A stretch of DNA of 64,000 bases from Promethearchaeia archaeon. GTDB lineage: Archaea; Asgardarchaeota; Lokiarchaeia; Sigyniarchaeales; SOKP01. The notes beneath the pieces are model-generated. The model made no database searches. It was not told the DNA's origin and saw nothing but the letters and a program-made list of their open reading frames with translations. Below are positions 1 to 8,174 of the stretch, piece after piece (position 1 is the first letter of the stretch; each line of letters begins with the position of its first letter). Made by a program: the position numbers and the translations under genes. Location: positions 585,474 to 649,473 of the forward strand of contig JAHQWK010000001.1 in assembly GCA_029856145.1 (NCBI GenBank), given 5' to 3'.

Positions 1-92
1 CATTTTACTAAAATATATAAAATCTAACTTAGATTAAATTGTTAGAAAAAAGGTATTAAATTTTTTAAAATAAAATTTAGAGGAGACTTATT

Positions 93-437
93 TTGTCAGA
101 ATTCGAACAAAAAGTATTGAAATTACTCGAAGAAATTAATAATAAACTAGATAAAGTATTGAAAGCTGAGCCTATATCTGTAAGTTCAGCACCAGTGGCA
201 TCAGCAGCACCTTCTCCTGCGGCTTCAACAGTTAAACCTTCTGCTATAGTTGACAAGCAAGAGGAAGAAGCACGAATGGAAGAGAAACCGCCTGTTGAGG
301 GCCGAAGAGTCTGTCCTGAGTGTGGAGGAACCGCGTTTGCCACACACGAAGATAAAGGCCAAGTTTTACATCAAATGGGTGGCGTAAAGATTTATGCTAA
401 GAAATACGTCTGTAAGCAGTGTGGATACACTTTTTAA
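93..437 (+). CDS. Small coiled-coil protein with C-terminal zinc ribbon
   Basis: A 114-residue protein. The TTG start is supported by GAGGAG at 80-85, seven bases upstream. Residues 1-25 form an amphipathic helix, followed by an Ala/Pro/Ser-rich linker (about 28-60). The C-terminus is a zinc ribbon with two Cys pairs, CPEC and CKQCG. The string VEGRRxCPEC and the later YAKKYxCxQCG recur almost unchanged at the C-terminus of the gelsolin-like protein at 4367-5374, so this is a shared module. It may bind protein or nucleic acid; no enzymatic motif is visible. Function unknown. A T-run follows the stop. Confidence 0.75.
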   Translation: MSEFEQKVLKLLEEINNKLDKVLKAEPISVSSAPVASAAPSPAASTVKPSAIVDKQEEEARMEEKPPVEGRRVCPECGGTAFATHEDKGQVLHQMGGVKIYAKKYVCKQCGYTF

Positions 438-448
438 TTTTTTTTTTT
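438..448 (+). terminator. T-tract terminator after the zinc-ribbon gene
   Basis: An uninterrupted run of eleven T begins directly after the stop codon and no hairpin precedes it. Archaeal RNA polymerase stops at such T-tracts. Confidence 0.5.
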
Positions 449-596
449 AAATTTTATTAAATCTTCTGAAAACTATGATATTTTTATAAAAACACCTATT
501 ATTAAACCTTTAAGTTAGATTTTTAATTTCTTTATACTTTAAATTCTTAATTAGAAATGTTATAAGGTACATGTGGTGCAGAATTAAATTCCTCAA

Positions 597-1670
597 ATGA
601 GAGTTAGTAAATGGATTCAATACATTAAAAGCTTTATTTTAAATAATTTTACCAGCCAAAAAGTTCCCTATTCTGCTCAGATAGAATTGACTCTGCGTTG
701 TAATGGGAAGTGTCCATTCTGTTCAATTCATTCTTTACCCGAATCTATTCTGGGTACTGATATGACTACTGAACAAATAAAATATTTAATCGATGAGATA
801 GCTAAATTGGGAGTACTCTCTCTTTCTTTTACAGGTGGTGAGCCCACATTAAGAAAAGATTTACCAGAATTAATTTATTACACGGGAGTAGTACACAATT
901 TTATGAATGGTATCGCTACTAATGGATATTTATTACCTAAATTATTTAAAGAACAAAAAATTGAAGGCTTGGATTATGTTTTACTTTCGCTTGACTATCC
1001 TACAGCAAAATTGCATAATAAAATGCGAGGAATTAAAGTATTTGATAGAGTTATTGAATCTATTAAATTAGCCAATAAGCATGATATCAAACCTATCATA
1101 AGCACAGTGGTTATGAAAGATAATATCCACTTATTGGATGATATTTGCCAATTAACTGAAAGATTAGGGTGTTCAATTGAATTATATCCCTGTGAAGATA
1201 TAATAAGGGATTTCCCTAATAAAAGTTACCAAATCCAAGATATTCAAGAAATGATACCGGAAATATCTGTATGGGCGAAATTAATACGATCATTAAGAAA
1301 AAAATACAATAATATTTTAACTGATCCAATAAGCGTTGAAGTGGTTGAGAAAGGAGGTTTTGGTGGATTCCCAGACCATCATCAAAATATTCTACGCTGT
1401 CATGTCGCAGAAGCGTATATATTCATTAGTCATGATGGATTTATTAATTATCCTTGTAAAATTCATCCAATTCTAAGTTACAATTCTTTAAAGTATCCAA
1501 TATCGAGTATTTATAACTCTCATAAAGTAAAAGAAATAATGAAGATGCATGATAATTATCATTTCTGCAAAAATTGTCGTTTGGGGTGTGCTATCGCATC
1601 ATCAATCCCAACTCGTTGGAAAACGGTTTATGCTAAGTATATTAAAGGCTTTTTAGAAGGCAAGTTATGA
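597..1670 (+). CDS. Radical SAM protein with SPASM-like C-terminus
   Basis: A 357-residue protein of the radical SAM superfamily. The CxxxCxxC cluster is C35, C39 and C42 (CNGKCPFC), followed by a GGEPTLR motif for SAM binding. The C-terminal third has further cysteines (CHVA, NYPCK, and CKNCRLGC near residues 325-332), as in SPASM/twitch enzymes that hold extra Fe-S clusters and modify peptides or cofactors. The substrate is not evident. It stands alone with no peptide substrate gene recognised beside it; the next gene is a membrane insertase homologue 70 bases on. Confidence 0.85.
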   Translation: MRVSKWIQYIKSFILNNFTSQKVPYSAQIELTLRCNGKCPFCSIHSLPESILGTDMTTEQIKYLIDEIAKLGVLSLSFTGGEPTLRKDLPELIYYTGVVHNFMNGIATNGYLLPKLFKEQKIEGLDYVLLSLDYPTAKLHNKMRGIKVFDRVIESIKLANKHDIKPIISTVVMKDNIHLLDDICQLTERLGCSIELYPCEDIIRDFPNKSYQIQDIQEMIPEISVWAKLIRSLRKKYNNILTDPISVEVVEKGGFGGFPDHHQNILRCHVAEAYIFISHDGFINYPCKIHPILSYNSLKYPISSIYNSHKVKEIMKMHDNYHFCKNCRLGCAIASSIPTRWKTVYAKYIKGFLEGKL

Positions 1671-1740
1671 TAGTAAATGTCATTGCACAATTCAAAAAAT
1701 TTAATTAAAAACATAGTTTTCCTAATATAGTGATGAAATA

Positions 1741-2313
1741 ATGTCAGCCATTATAGTAATTATTCAAATAGTATTCATTACGCTAGGGATGATTGTCCTA
1801 GGGATGGTTCTTAATCATTTCTTAGGATTAACAAAAGAAGTCTTACAAGATATGAGGAAAAAAGCTTTAAATTTTCGAGAACGTATGAAAAACGCTCAAC
1901 TTATAGGAGATTATGAACAATTGATACAAACACAGCAGGAATCAACTGTGTTTATGAAATCAATAATGAAGAAACAGATGATTCCCTTATGCTTGAGATG
2001 TATCATTTTTATTGGTATTTTTATGGTTCTAGGAATGATTTATGTAGATTATGAGAGTGGATTGCTACCATTTCCAATTCTAATTTTTGGTAGTGGTTGG
2101 TTAGCTATTTACCTAATCTTTTCAGTTTACTTTTCCTTATTTATATGGGGGGTGAAAAAACTTACAGGGATGGGAGGTAAGACGAAAAATTCTGTGAAAG
2201 AAATCATGGGGCTTGTCTCCCCCCAACAAGATACAGGACTCTCTTCATATCCTACTTCCAATATACCTGATATGCCGAGAAGAGATTCTTGGAAAGAGCG
2301 TATTGAAGAATAG
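1741..2313 (+). CDS. DUF106/EMC3-TMCO1-Get1-like membrane insertase
   Basis: A 190-residue protein with the layout of archaeal DUF106 (COG1422), members of the Oxa1/YidC superfamily related to eukaryotic EMC3, TMCO1 and Get1. It has one N-terminal membrane helix (about 4-25), a charged cytosolic helical hairpin (about 30-75), then two membrane helices (about 80-103 and 112-137) and a cytosolic tail. The family inserts or chaperones membrane proteins. The usual archaeal partner genes (secY, adenylate kinase) are not adjacent. The assignment is by topology and residue pattern, without a search. Confidence 0.7.
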   Translation: MSAIIVIIQIVFITLGMIVLGMVLNHFLGLTKEVLQDMRKKALNFRERMKNAQLIGDYEQLIQTQQESTVFMKSIMKKQMIPLCLRCIIFIGIFMVLGMIYVDYESGLLPFPILIFGSGWLAIYLIFSVYFSLFIWGVKKLTGMGGKTKNSVKEIMGLVSPQQDTGLSSYPTSNIPDMPRRDSWKERIEE

Positions 2314-2362
2314 GACGATCATTATAATTAATTTTTTAATTTTTTGTTAGTTTAAAATAACA

Positions 2363-2656
2363 ATGAAGCGAAATTTTGTATTAAACCTAATTTTCATTGC
2401 TCTATTTATCCTTTTTTTGGTTTTATCGATAGTAATTGATTTCTTTTTTTTTATCCCTATTATATGTTTCTTACCCTTCTCTTTTAGAACAATTAAAAAA
2501 AACAGTACATATTTTGAAGAGAGATCAACTCAAACTTCATCATATACGGATTCTAGAAATTCAGAAATAAGATATTGTCCGAGATGTGGTGGAGAAATAA
2601 CAAAATCTATTGCAAAATATTGTTATCATTGTGGAGAAAAATTAAATAATAAATAA
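2363..2656 (+). CDS. Small membrane protein with cytosolic zinc ribbon
   Basis: A 97-residue protein with a hydrophobic N-terminal segment (about 5-42, probably two short membrane helices), a polar linker, and a C-terminal zinc ribbon, CPRCGG then CYHCGEK. Its stop lies 13 bases before the GtrA-like gene, suggesting co-transcription. It is one of several short membrane-plus-ribbon proteins in this window. Function unknown. Confidence 0.65.
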   Translation: MKRNFVLNLIFIALFILFLVLSIVIDFFFFIPIICFLPFSFRTIKKNSTYFEERSTQTSSYTDSRNSEIRYCPRCGGEITKSIAKYCYHCGEKLNNK

Positions 2657-2669
2657 CATGTGGTAAATT

Positions 2670-3173
2670 ATGGTTGAAAATAATGATATTAAAAGACAAA
2701 TGACGCTTTATTTTATATTTGCTGCAGCTATGATTGGACTTAATTACTTAATTCAAAAATTAAATGAAATCATTGCTCCAATCATTTGTGCTAGTTTAGG
2801 GTCAATTGAATTCTTTCAAGTATTCTATTGCTCTACTAACCCATTTAATATGCCAGAATTAGTTGGTTCTATTGTAGCAGTTGGAATTACATATTTTATT
2901 AAGTTCTTCTTAGATAAATATCTAGTTTTTAAAAGAACTGGCACCGGAGCAAAACAAACATCAATAGAATTTACTAAATATCTTGGCTTCGCAATTCTTA
3001 CTACAATAGAAAATATTGGAATTCAATTTTTATTAACAAACTTTCTAAATGCTCCACTCGAAATAAGCGTGATTATTGCACTTAGTATTGGATATATTTC
3101 GAAATTTTTTCTTGATAGAAAATTTGTTTTTGTAAAAAATTTAGAATTAGATATAGAAAATAATAAAATTTAA
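2670..3173 (+). CDS. GtrA-like four-helix membrane protein
   Basis: A 167-residue protein with four predicted membrane helices. The family signature appears twice, after helices 2 and 4: KFFLDKYLVF and KFFLDRKFVF. GtrA proteins are thought to move polyprenyl-linked sugars across membranes during glycan synthesis. No glycosyltransferase lies beside it, so the substrate is unknown. Confidence 0.75.
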   Translation: MVENNDIKRQMTLYFIFAAAMIGLNYLIQKLNEIIAPIICASLGSIEFFQVFYCSTNPFNMPELVGSIVAVGITYFIKFFLDKYLVFKRTGTGAKQTSIEFTKYLGFAILTTIENIGIQFLLTNFLNAPLEISVIIALSIGYISKFFLDRKFVFVKNLELDIENNKI

Positions 3174-3198
3174 TAGATCGAAAGGTGATTTTAAATAT

Positions 3199-4293
3199 AT
3201 GACAGAGGAAGATCGTGAGGAAGAGAATGATAAATCTATCGTTGACGCTTTGGGTCAACTGGGTTGGGTAGAAGAAAAGGAAGAAAAAGAGAAACCTTTA
3301 GAAACTGAAGATAATCTTAAAGACCAACTCAATTTCTTTATGGAAGAGAACAAAAGGTTAATAGAGGAGATTTCTGAAAAAATTGAAAAAATTCAAAATT
3401 TAGAACAAAATATTCAAGAATTATCTCAAAAAGCAGAAGATAATGCTACCCAGAGTCAGGCCGTTCAAAAATTATATGAAACAATTGAGAATAGAAATGA
3501 TGACATTGAAAATTTAAACTCTACTCTTGAGGAGCAATCGTCAAAATTCAATACAATAACTAATGATCAAGTTGAAAAAATAAAAGAATTAACTTCTCAA
3601 ATTGAGCAATTTCAATCGGAACAAGCGAAGAATCAGGATTTACTAAATAAAATAGATGAAAAAGAAATCATGATTAAAGAATTAAAAGAACAATTACAAT
3701 TCCTTGAAACTGATTCAATCCAAAAATCTAAGTTTGAAAAACTTGAAGTACTTATAGAAAAAAAGGATGAAATCATAACTGAAAAAGAAAAATCGATTTT
3801 TACCATTGAAAATGATTTAAAAACATCTAATCAGAAAATTCATGATCTTCAACAACAATTAGAAACATTCAATTTAGTAAAGAAAGATCTTGAAAAAAAA
3901 GTAGAACGAAATAAGACTTTAGTTGTGGAAATTGAAGAATTAAAACAAAAAAACATAACTATCCAAGAATTAATTGAACGGTATGAAGAAAAGTTAGAAG
4001 AAGCACATAAAAAATCCGGAAATTTAACGGGTAAATTTGAATTAGAGCTAGCTAATATGCGAAGTATGCTTGATGACAGATCGCAGGAGATAAAAAGCAT
4101 GAGAGAACAGTTAAAGGAATTACAGAGTAAAACAGGTGATACAATACAAAAAGAAGAGAAGTTTTTAAGCGACCTTCAACAAATAAAAGATGAAAAATTA
4201 AAATTAGAATCAGATCTCGAAGAAAAAAATAAGGAAGTAATTGAACTAAAAAAGAGAATCAAATTAATGCGCAGAGATATTCAAAAATCTTAA
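3199..4293 (+). CDS. Long coiled-coil protein
   Basis: A 364-residue, strongly charged protein. From about residue 35 to the end it is almost continuous heptad-pattern helix rich in Glu, Lys, Leu and Gln, with no membrane segment or signal peptide. The acidic N-terminus contains DALGQLGWVEE, which may be a docking motif. No catalytic motif is visible. It is probably a cytosolic scaffold, sitting just before the convergent gelsolin-like gene. Confidence 0.7.
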   Translation: MTEEDREEENDKSIVDALGQLGWVEEKEEKEKPLETEDNLKDQLNFFMEENKRLIEEISEKIEKIQNLEQNIQELSQKAEDNATQSQAVQKLYETIENRNDDIENLNSTLEEQSSKFNTITNDQVEKIKELTSQIEQFQSEQAKNQDLLNKIDEKEIMIKELKEQLQFLETDSIQKSKFEKLEVLIEKKDEIITEKEKSIFTIENDLKTSNQKIHDLQQQLETFNLVKKDLEKKVERNKTLVVEIEELKQKNITIQELIERYEEKLEEAHKKSGNLTGKFELELANMRSMLDDRSQEIKSMREQLKELQSKTGDTIQKEEKFLSDLQQIKDEKLKLESDLEEKNKEVIELKKRIKLMRRDIQKS

Positions 4294-4366
4294 TTCAAAA
4301 TGGTTTTGCTTTACTATGTATGTAAAATCATTAAAAAAAGAGAAAAAATAAAATTATTAAAAAACC

Positions 4367-5374
4367 TTATTTTTCGCGCCACTCAATTCCACATTGGCCG
4401 CATTTATATTTTTTTCCGTACACTCGAGGGTAGTCTAATATTATATTGGACTTATCAACAGTCTCATGAATCATGTGAGGGTCATCAGTAGAGCATTCAG
4501 GGCATTTTCGGCGACCTTCAACCTTCTCAATCGTTAAAATCGTGCTGTCTGTTCTACCAGGTATTCCTGGCGCAGCACCAGAAGCCTTCACCTCAGAAAT
4601 ATCCGCTTGTACTTCTTCTGGAGAAACATCTTTAACTTCTGACTTAAATTCTGGTTGAATTGCCGCCGCAATCCTATCATCTTCATCTTCTCCTTCTAAT
4701 ACAGATTCAGCTTTTAATTGTACCGCATCAGATTCCTTATAATCTACCCCTCTCGCTAAAGCTGCCATAAATTCTGCATCATCTCCTTCTTCAAAGATAG
4801 TTTCTTGCTGTAATCCTGCCCTATCAGCATCTATAGCACGTCCCCATTGACCTGATTTGACACGTTCTTTCACATTACTTGTACTTCCTTGCCAAATATA
4901 CACTTTATTGCCTAAATCAGCAACAAAACAATCTTCTGAGTCTAATGATTCTTTTTTAAATGGGATTTGAATCATTTTCATCGCATTGATATCTTCAAAT
5001 TCTTCTGAAGAAACTCGATAAAGAGCATTTTTCCATTCTGTAAAGCCCGCCCAATCACCCGTAGATACATCTTTAAGTAATGTTTTAGCGTAGTTTTTTT
5101 CAACAATTTTCATTGTGCCCATTGGATTGATCGTTTTCATAAATTCTTTTGATTCTTGTCCTTGATCTACTGTAATTATTTTAGCAGCGCCACCACGTTG
5201 TTGGTCGAGTGTTCTTGCTTGAGCAGCACCTGCGGTCTTCTCATCTACTGAGCATTTATTACCTATCCAGACATATATAGTTCTTTCGTCATCTAAAAGG
5301 TAAACGTCTCCGCTGGAAAAGACTGGTTTATTGATTGCATTTAAATTTCCTTGATCAATAAGAAAAAGTTTCAT
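4367..5374 (-). CDS. Two-domain gelsolin-like protein with C-terminal zinc ribbon
   Basis: A 335-residue protein. Two gelsolin-homology domains are visible. The first (about 7-100) contains VYLLDDERTIYVWIGNKCS and the second (about 125-235) contains VADLGNKVYIWQGSTSN; both are the strand plus 'W.G' core of gelsolin/villin repeats. Asgard gelsolins are known to bind and remodel actin. An acidic linker leads to a zinc ribbon (about 290-335, CPEC then CGQCG) closely resembling that of the gene at 93-437. ATG at 5374 is chosen; an in-frame GTG lies four codons upstream. Actin binding is inferred from the family. Confidence 0.85.
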   Translation of the reverse strand: MKLFLIDQGNLNAINKPVFSSGDVYLLDDERTIYVWIGNKCSVDEKTAGAAQARTLDQQRGGAAKIITVDQGQESKEFMKTINPMGTMKIVEKNYAKTLLKDVSTGDWAGFTEWKNALYRVSSEEFEDINAMKMIQIPFKKESLDSEDCFVADLGNKVYIWQGSTSNVKERVKSGQWGRAIDADRAGLQQETIFEEGDDAEFMAALARGVDYKESDAVQLKAESVLEGEDEDDRIAAAIQPEFKSEVKDVSPEEVQADISEVKASGAAPGIPGRTDSTILTIEKVEGRRKCPECSTDDPHMIHETVDKSNIILDYPRVYGKKYKCGQCGIEWREK

Positions 5375-5507
5375 CTTTAATTTCACTTTTTTAATTTTTA
5401 ATAAATTTTTTTTTAATTACATTATGAAAATAAGTCTATAAAAGTTTTGATAAAAACTTCGGTAATATTACTATATTATTACCTTTAAAGAAGATGAAAT
5501 AAAGCCT

Positions 5508-6884
5508 TTAAAAATCATTTAGGGCTGAATTAATTCTTTTAATCAATTCCGGGATTTCACTTAGATCTATAGAGCAATAAGCAATGCGTATACCGTTAAT
5601 ATTCTCATCCAATTTTTCAATTGGTATTATTCCTACTTTATATTGTTTTAATAAGCGATCTGCGAATTCTGTTGCTTTAATTTTATTAGCATTTAAATTT
5701 AAAAAGACAAAAAATCCACCTGAATTAGGATCAATTGACATATTTGGATTATTTATTTTTAATAACTCGGAATTAATACAATCATATCTTTCTTTGAGTA
5801 AATTTTGTACTTCCCTTCTTGATTGCATGATTTGTTCCATTCCCTTCTCATGGAATAACTTATGGATGAGTACTTGGTAGAAACTGTTGCAATTTGATAT
5901 TGTTGCGCGAATGAAACCTTCTAATTTATTATGGATTTCATCCTTTAATATTTGTAATTCTCCATTGTTTTCTATCCAGCTTGGTTTTAAACCTAATGTG
6001 ATAAAACCAATCCGGCCTCCATAAATCAAGAGTTCCTTTGTGATTCCATCCAATTTAATTGGAATGACATTTTCATCCAACTGGTGTAGGTCATAGAATA
6101 TTGATCTATTTAACACATTATCTTTAAATACGTATGGCTCATATGCGTCATCAACTAAAACAATAATAGGTTTTTCATGAGTTAGTTGACTTTCTTTTAA
6201 CATTTCAACAAGTGTGGAACCTTCTTCTGTTGTAGGAACATATCCTGTAGGATTATTAGGAAAATTCAAAAGGATGACTATTTTTTCTTGAATTTTAGCA
6301 ACGTCCTCAATCGCTGTTTTTAATCCTTCGATATTTATCCTGTTATTTTTAAAAAATTCAAATGATTTACTTTTCGCACCAATGAATTTGCTAATAATAT
6401 TATCATAATTTCCCCATCTCTTATTTGGTACAATAATAGAATCACTTGGATTTAAAAACAGTGAGCAAGCTTGAAAAATTCCATTAGTAATTCCTCCTGT
6501 TATTACTGGAGTGGTTATATATTTATTTAACCGAGAAAATAAAATATCTTCCTTATTACTATATAATGATTTCTGAACTATCCATTCTTTCCAAATTTCC
6601 CTTGTTTCTTGTAATCCACCAATAGAAGTATAAGGAACGATTTCTTTAACAGTGAGCCTTGAATAATCAGTGATCTCTTTCAGATAACATGGTAACCAAT
6701 CGTTACTTCCTCCATCAATAAAATCCTTTTCAAATCCATAAGCGGCTCCAAGCGTCCCTATCAATTCTGCTTCTTCTCTTGCTCTTTTCGCCCAATAGAA
6801 AATCCCCTCTGGAAGGAAAATTCTTTTCCCAATTTCTGAAAAGGCTTTGTATATTGGGGTTTTTTGTATAATGCTAAAGTTCAT
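5508..6884 (-). CDS. Class I/II PLP-dependent aminotransferase
   Basis: A 458-residue fold-type I aminotransferase. Visible are the substrate and PLP segment NFPNNPTGY, the Asp-bearing VDDAYEPYVF, the Schiff-base lysine in LDGITKELLIYGGRIGF, and a C-terminal arginine region (GIRIAYCS). It transfers an amino group between an amino acid and a 2-oxo acid; the substrate cannot be read from the sequence. It is somewhat longer than typical AspC-type enzymes (about 400 residues), with extra N-terminal sequence. It is unlinked to a biosynthetic operon. Confidence 0.85.
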   Translation of the reverse strand: MNFSIIQKTPIYKAFSEIGKRIFLPEGIFYWAKRAREEAELIGTLGAAYGFEKDFIDGGSNDWLPCYLKEITDYSRLTVKEIVPYTSIGGLQETREIWKEWIVQKSLYSNKEDILFSRLNKYITTPVITGGITNGIFQACSLFLNPSDSIIVPNKRWGNYDNIISKFIGAKSKSFEFFKNNRINIEGLKTAIEDVAKIQEKIVILLNFPNNPTGYVPTTEEGSTLVEMLKESQLTHEKPIIVLVDDAYEPYVFKDNVLNRSIFYDLHQLDENVIPIKLDGITKELLIYGGRIGFITLGLKPSWIENNGELQILKDEIHNKLEGFIRATISNCNSFYQVLIHKLFHEKGMEQIMQSRREVQNLLKERYDCINSELLKINNPNMSIDPNSGGFFVFLNLNANKIKATEFADRLLKQYKVGIIPIEKLDENINGIRIAYCSIDLSEIPELIKRINSALNDF

Positions 6885-7001
6885 AATAAATACATCAATT
6901 TTTAAAAATTATAAAGAAACTTATCTAGGAATGAATAATTTTGGAAAGTAATTGAAATTTATTTGCTGAATTTAAATATTAAAATAAATTAACAAACAAT
7001 T

Positions 7002-7463
7002 ATGAATAATGAAAATAATTTAAGCGATTCTGAAAATGAAAAAATAAATGAAAAGCACTTTCAAAAAGGTAGGCAAAACTTCATTGATGGAATCAAAGAT
7101 GGATTTGAAAATTTTAAAACTTCTTTAGAAGAAAAATCAAAGAAAAATAAAGAATTATGGGAAGAAAATAAAGAAAAAGTGAATAAATTCTTTAATGGAG
7201 TTAAGCAAGATTGGGAGAGTAAGATCAAAGAATGGAATACAGAAATGGAACAACGAAGGTTGGAAACAAAAGAACAGTGGGATGCTCATAAGAAAAAGAT
7301 AAGCCAAGATTTCAAAAATTGGCAAGAAAAGACACAACAAAAATGGGAAGAAGGAGTGAAGGCAGTTAGAAAGGGATTTTTTCGAGCGTATTTATGGACT
7401 TTACTGTTAATAATTCCAATTATAATAATTTTAGTTATCATAATTCGAATAATAGGATTTTAA
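7002..7463 (+). CDS. Tail-anchored amphipathic-helix protein
   Basis: A 153-residue protein. About 110 residues are highly charged helix with regularly spaced Trp and Phe, apolipoprotein-like, followed by one very hydrophobic C-terminal helix (about 128-152). That is the topology of a tail-anchored protein facing the cytosol. The stop codon touches the start of the LysE-like gene, so the two are almost certainly co-expressed. Function unknown; membrane shaping or tethering is a guess. Confidence 0.65.
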   Translation: MNNENNLSDSENEKINEKHFQKGRQNFIDGIKDGFENFKTSLEEKSKKNKELWEENKEKVNKFFNGVKQDWESKIKEWNTEMEQRRLETKEQWDAHKKKISQDFKNWQEKTQQKWEEGVKAVRKGFFRAYLWTLLLIIPIIIILVIIIRIIGF

Positions 7464-8120
7464 ATGATTGAGATCTTCACTATATCCTTTATTGTTGCTC
7501 TTACTGGTGCTTTATCTCCTGGACCCGTATTAACATTCACGATTTATAAATCGCTTAAGAGTAAAAATCCTTTCGCAGGATTTTTTATTGTTTTGGGTCA
7601 TGCACTTTTAGAATTTTCTTTGATAATCTTATTATTGTTAGGAGCTTCCTTTCTTTTCCAAAATCTTCTATTTTTAATAATGATTGGAATAATTGGAGGT
7701 ATTTGTTTAATGATTTTCGGGTTTCTTACTATAAGAGAAGTATATAAAAAACAATATGAAATTAAATTTAATCTAAAAGAAGAAAATATGAGTGGTTTTA
7801 AGGGTAATAGTTTTCTTGGAGGTATATTTTATTCAATATCAAATCCTTATTGGGCGTTTTGGTGGGCAGTCACAGGCTTGACAATTATGATCAATTTGAA
7901 TATATCATTTCAAAATCCACTAGGTTTATTGTTATTCTTTCTTGGGCACGAATTAGGAGATTTTATATGGTATGTTCCAATTTCTCTTTTTGTTTATTTT
8001 GGAGGCAAATCCTTAAACTCTAAGGTTTATAAGTATGTTTTAATTGTTTGTGGAGGTTTTATGATAGCCTTTGGTATTTATTTAATTCTTAATGTCACCA
8101 TTTTCCCTCCAAGTGTATGA
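7464..8120 (+). CDS. LysE/RhtB-family exporter
   Basis: A 218-residue protein with about six membrane helices. The N-terminal motif ALTGALSPGPVLTF is the signature of the LysE/RhtB amino-acid exporters, and the mid-protein SNPYWAFWWA also fits the family. It likely exports an amino acid or related small molecule. It starts at the base after the stop of the tail-anchored gene. Confidence 0.8.
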   Translation: MIEIFTISFIVALTGALSPGPVLTFTIYKSLKSKNPFAGFFIVLGHALLEFSLIILLLLGASFLFQNLLFLIMIGIIGGICLMIFGFLTIREVYKKQYEIKFNLKEENMSGFKGNSFLGGIFYSISNPYWAFWWAVTGLTIMINLNISFQNPLGLLLFFLGHELGDFIWYVPISLFVYFGGKSLNSKVYKYVLIVCGGFMIAFGIYLILNVTIFPPSV

Positions 8121-8174
8121 TCTAATTAATAGCTTGGATTTTTTAAGAAATAGTTATGAATTAAAAAAATTTCT

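Noticed and set aside
4300..4491. 63-codon plus-strand frame after the coiled-coil gene
   Set aside because: It overlaps the 3' end of the gelsolin-like gene on the other strand and has no start signal or coding character.
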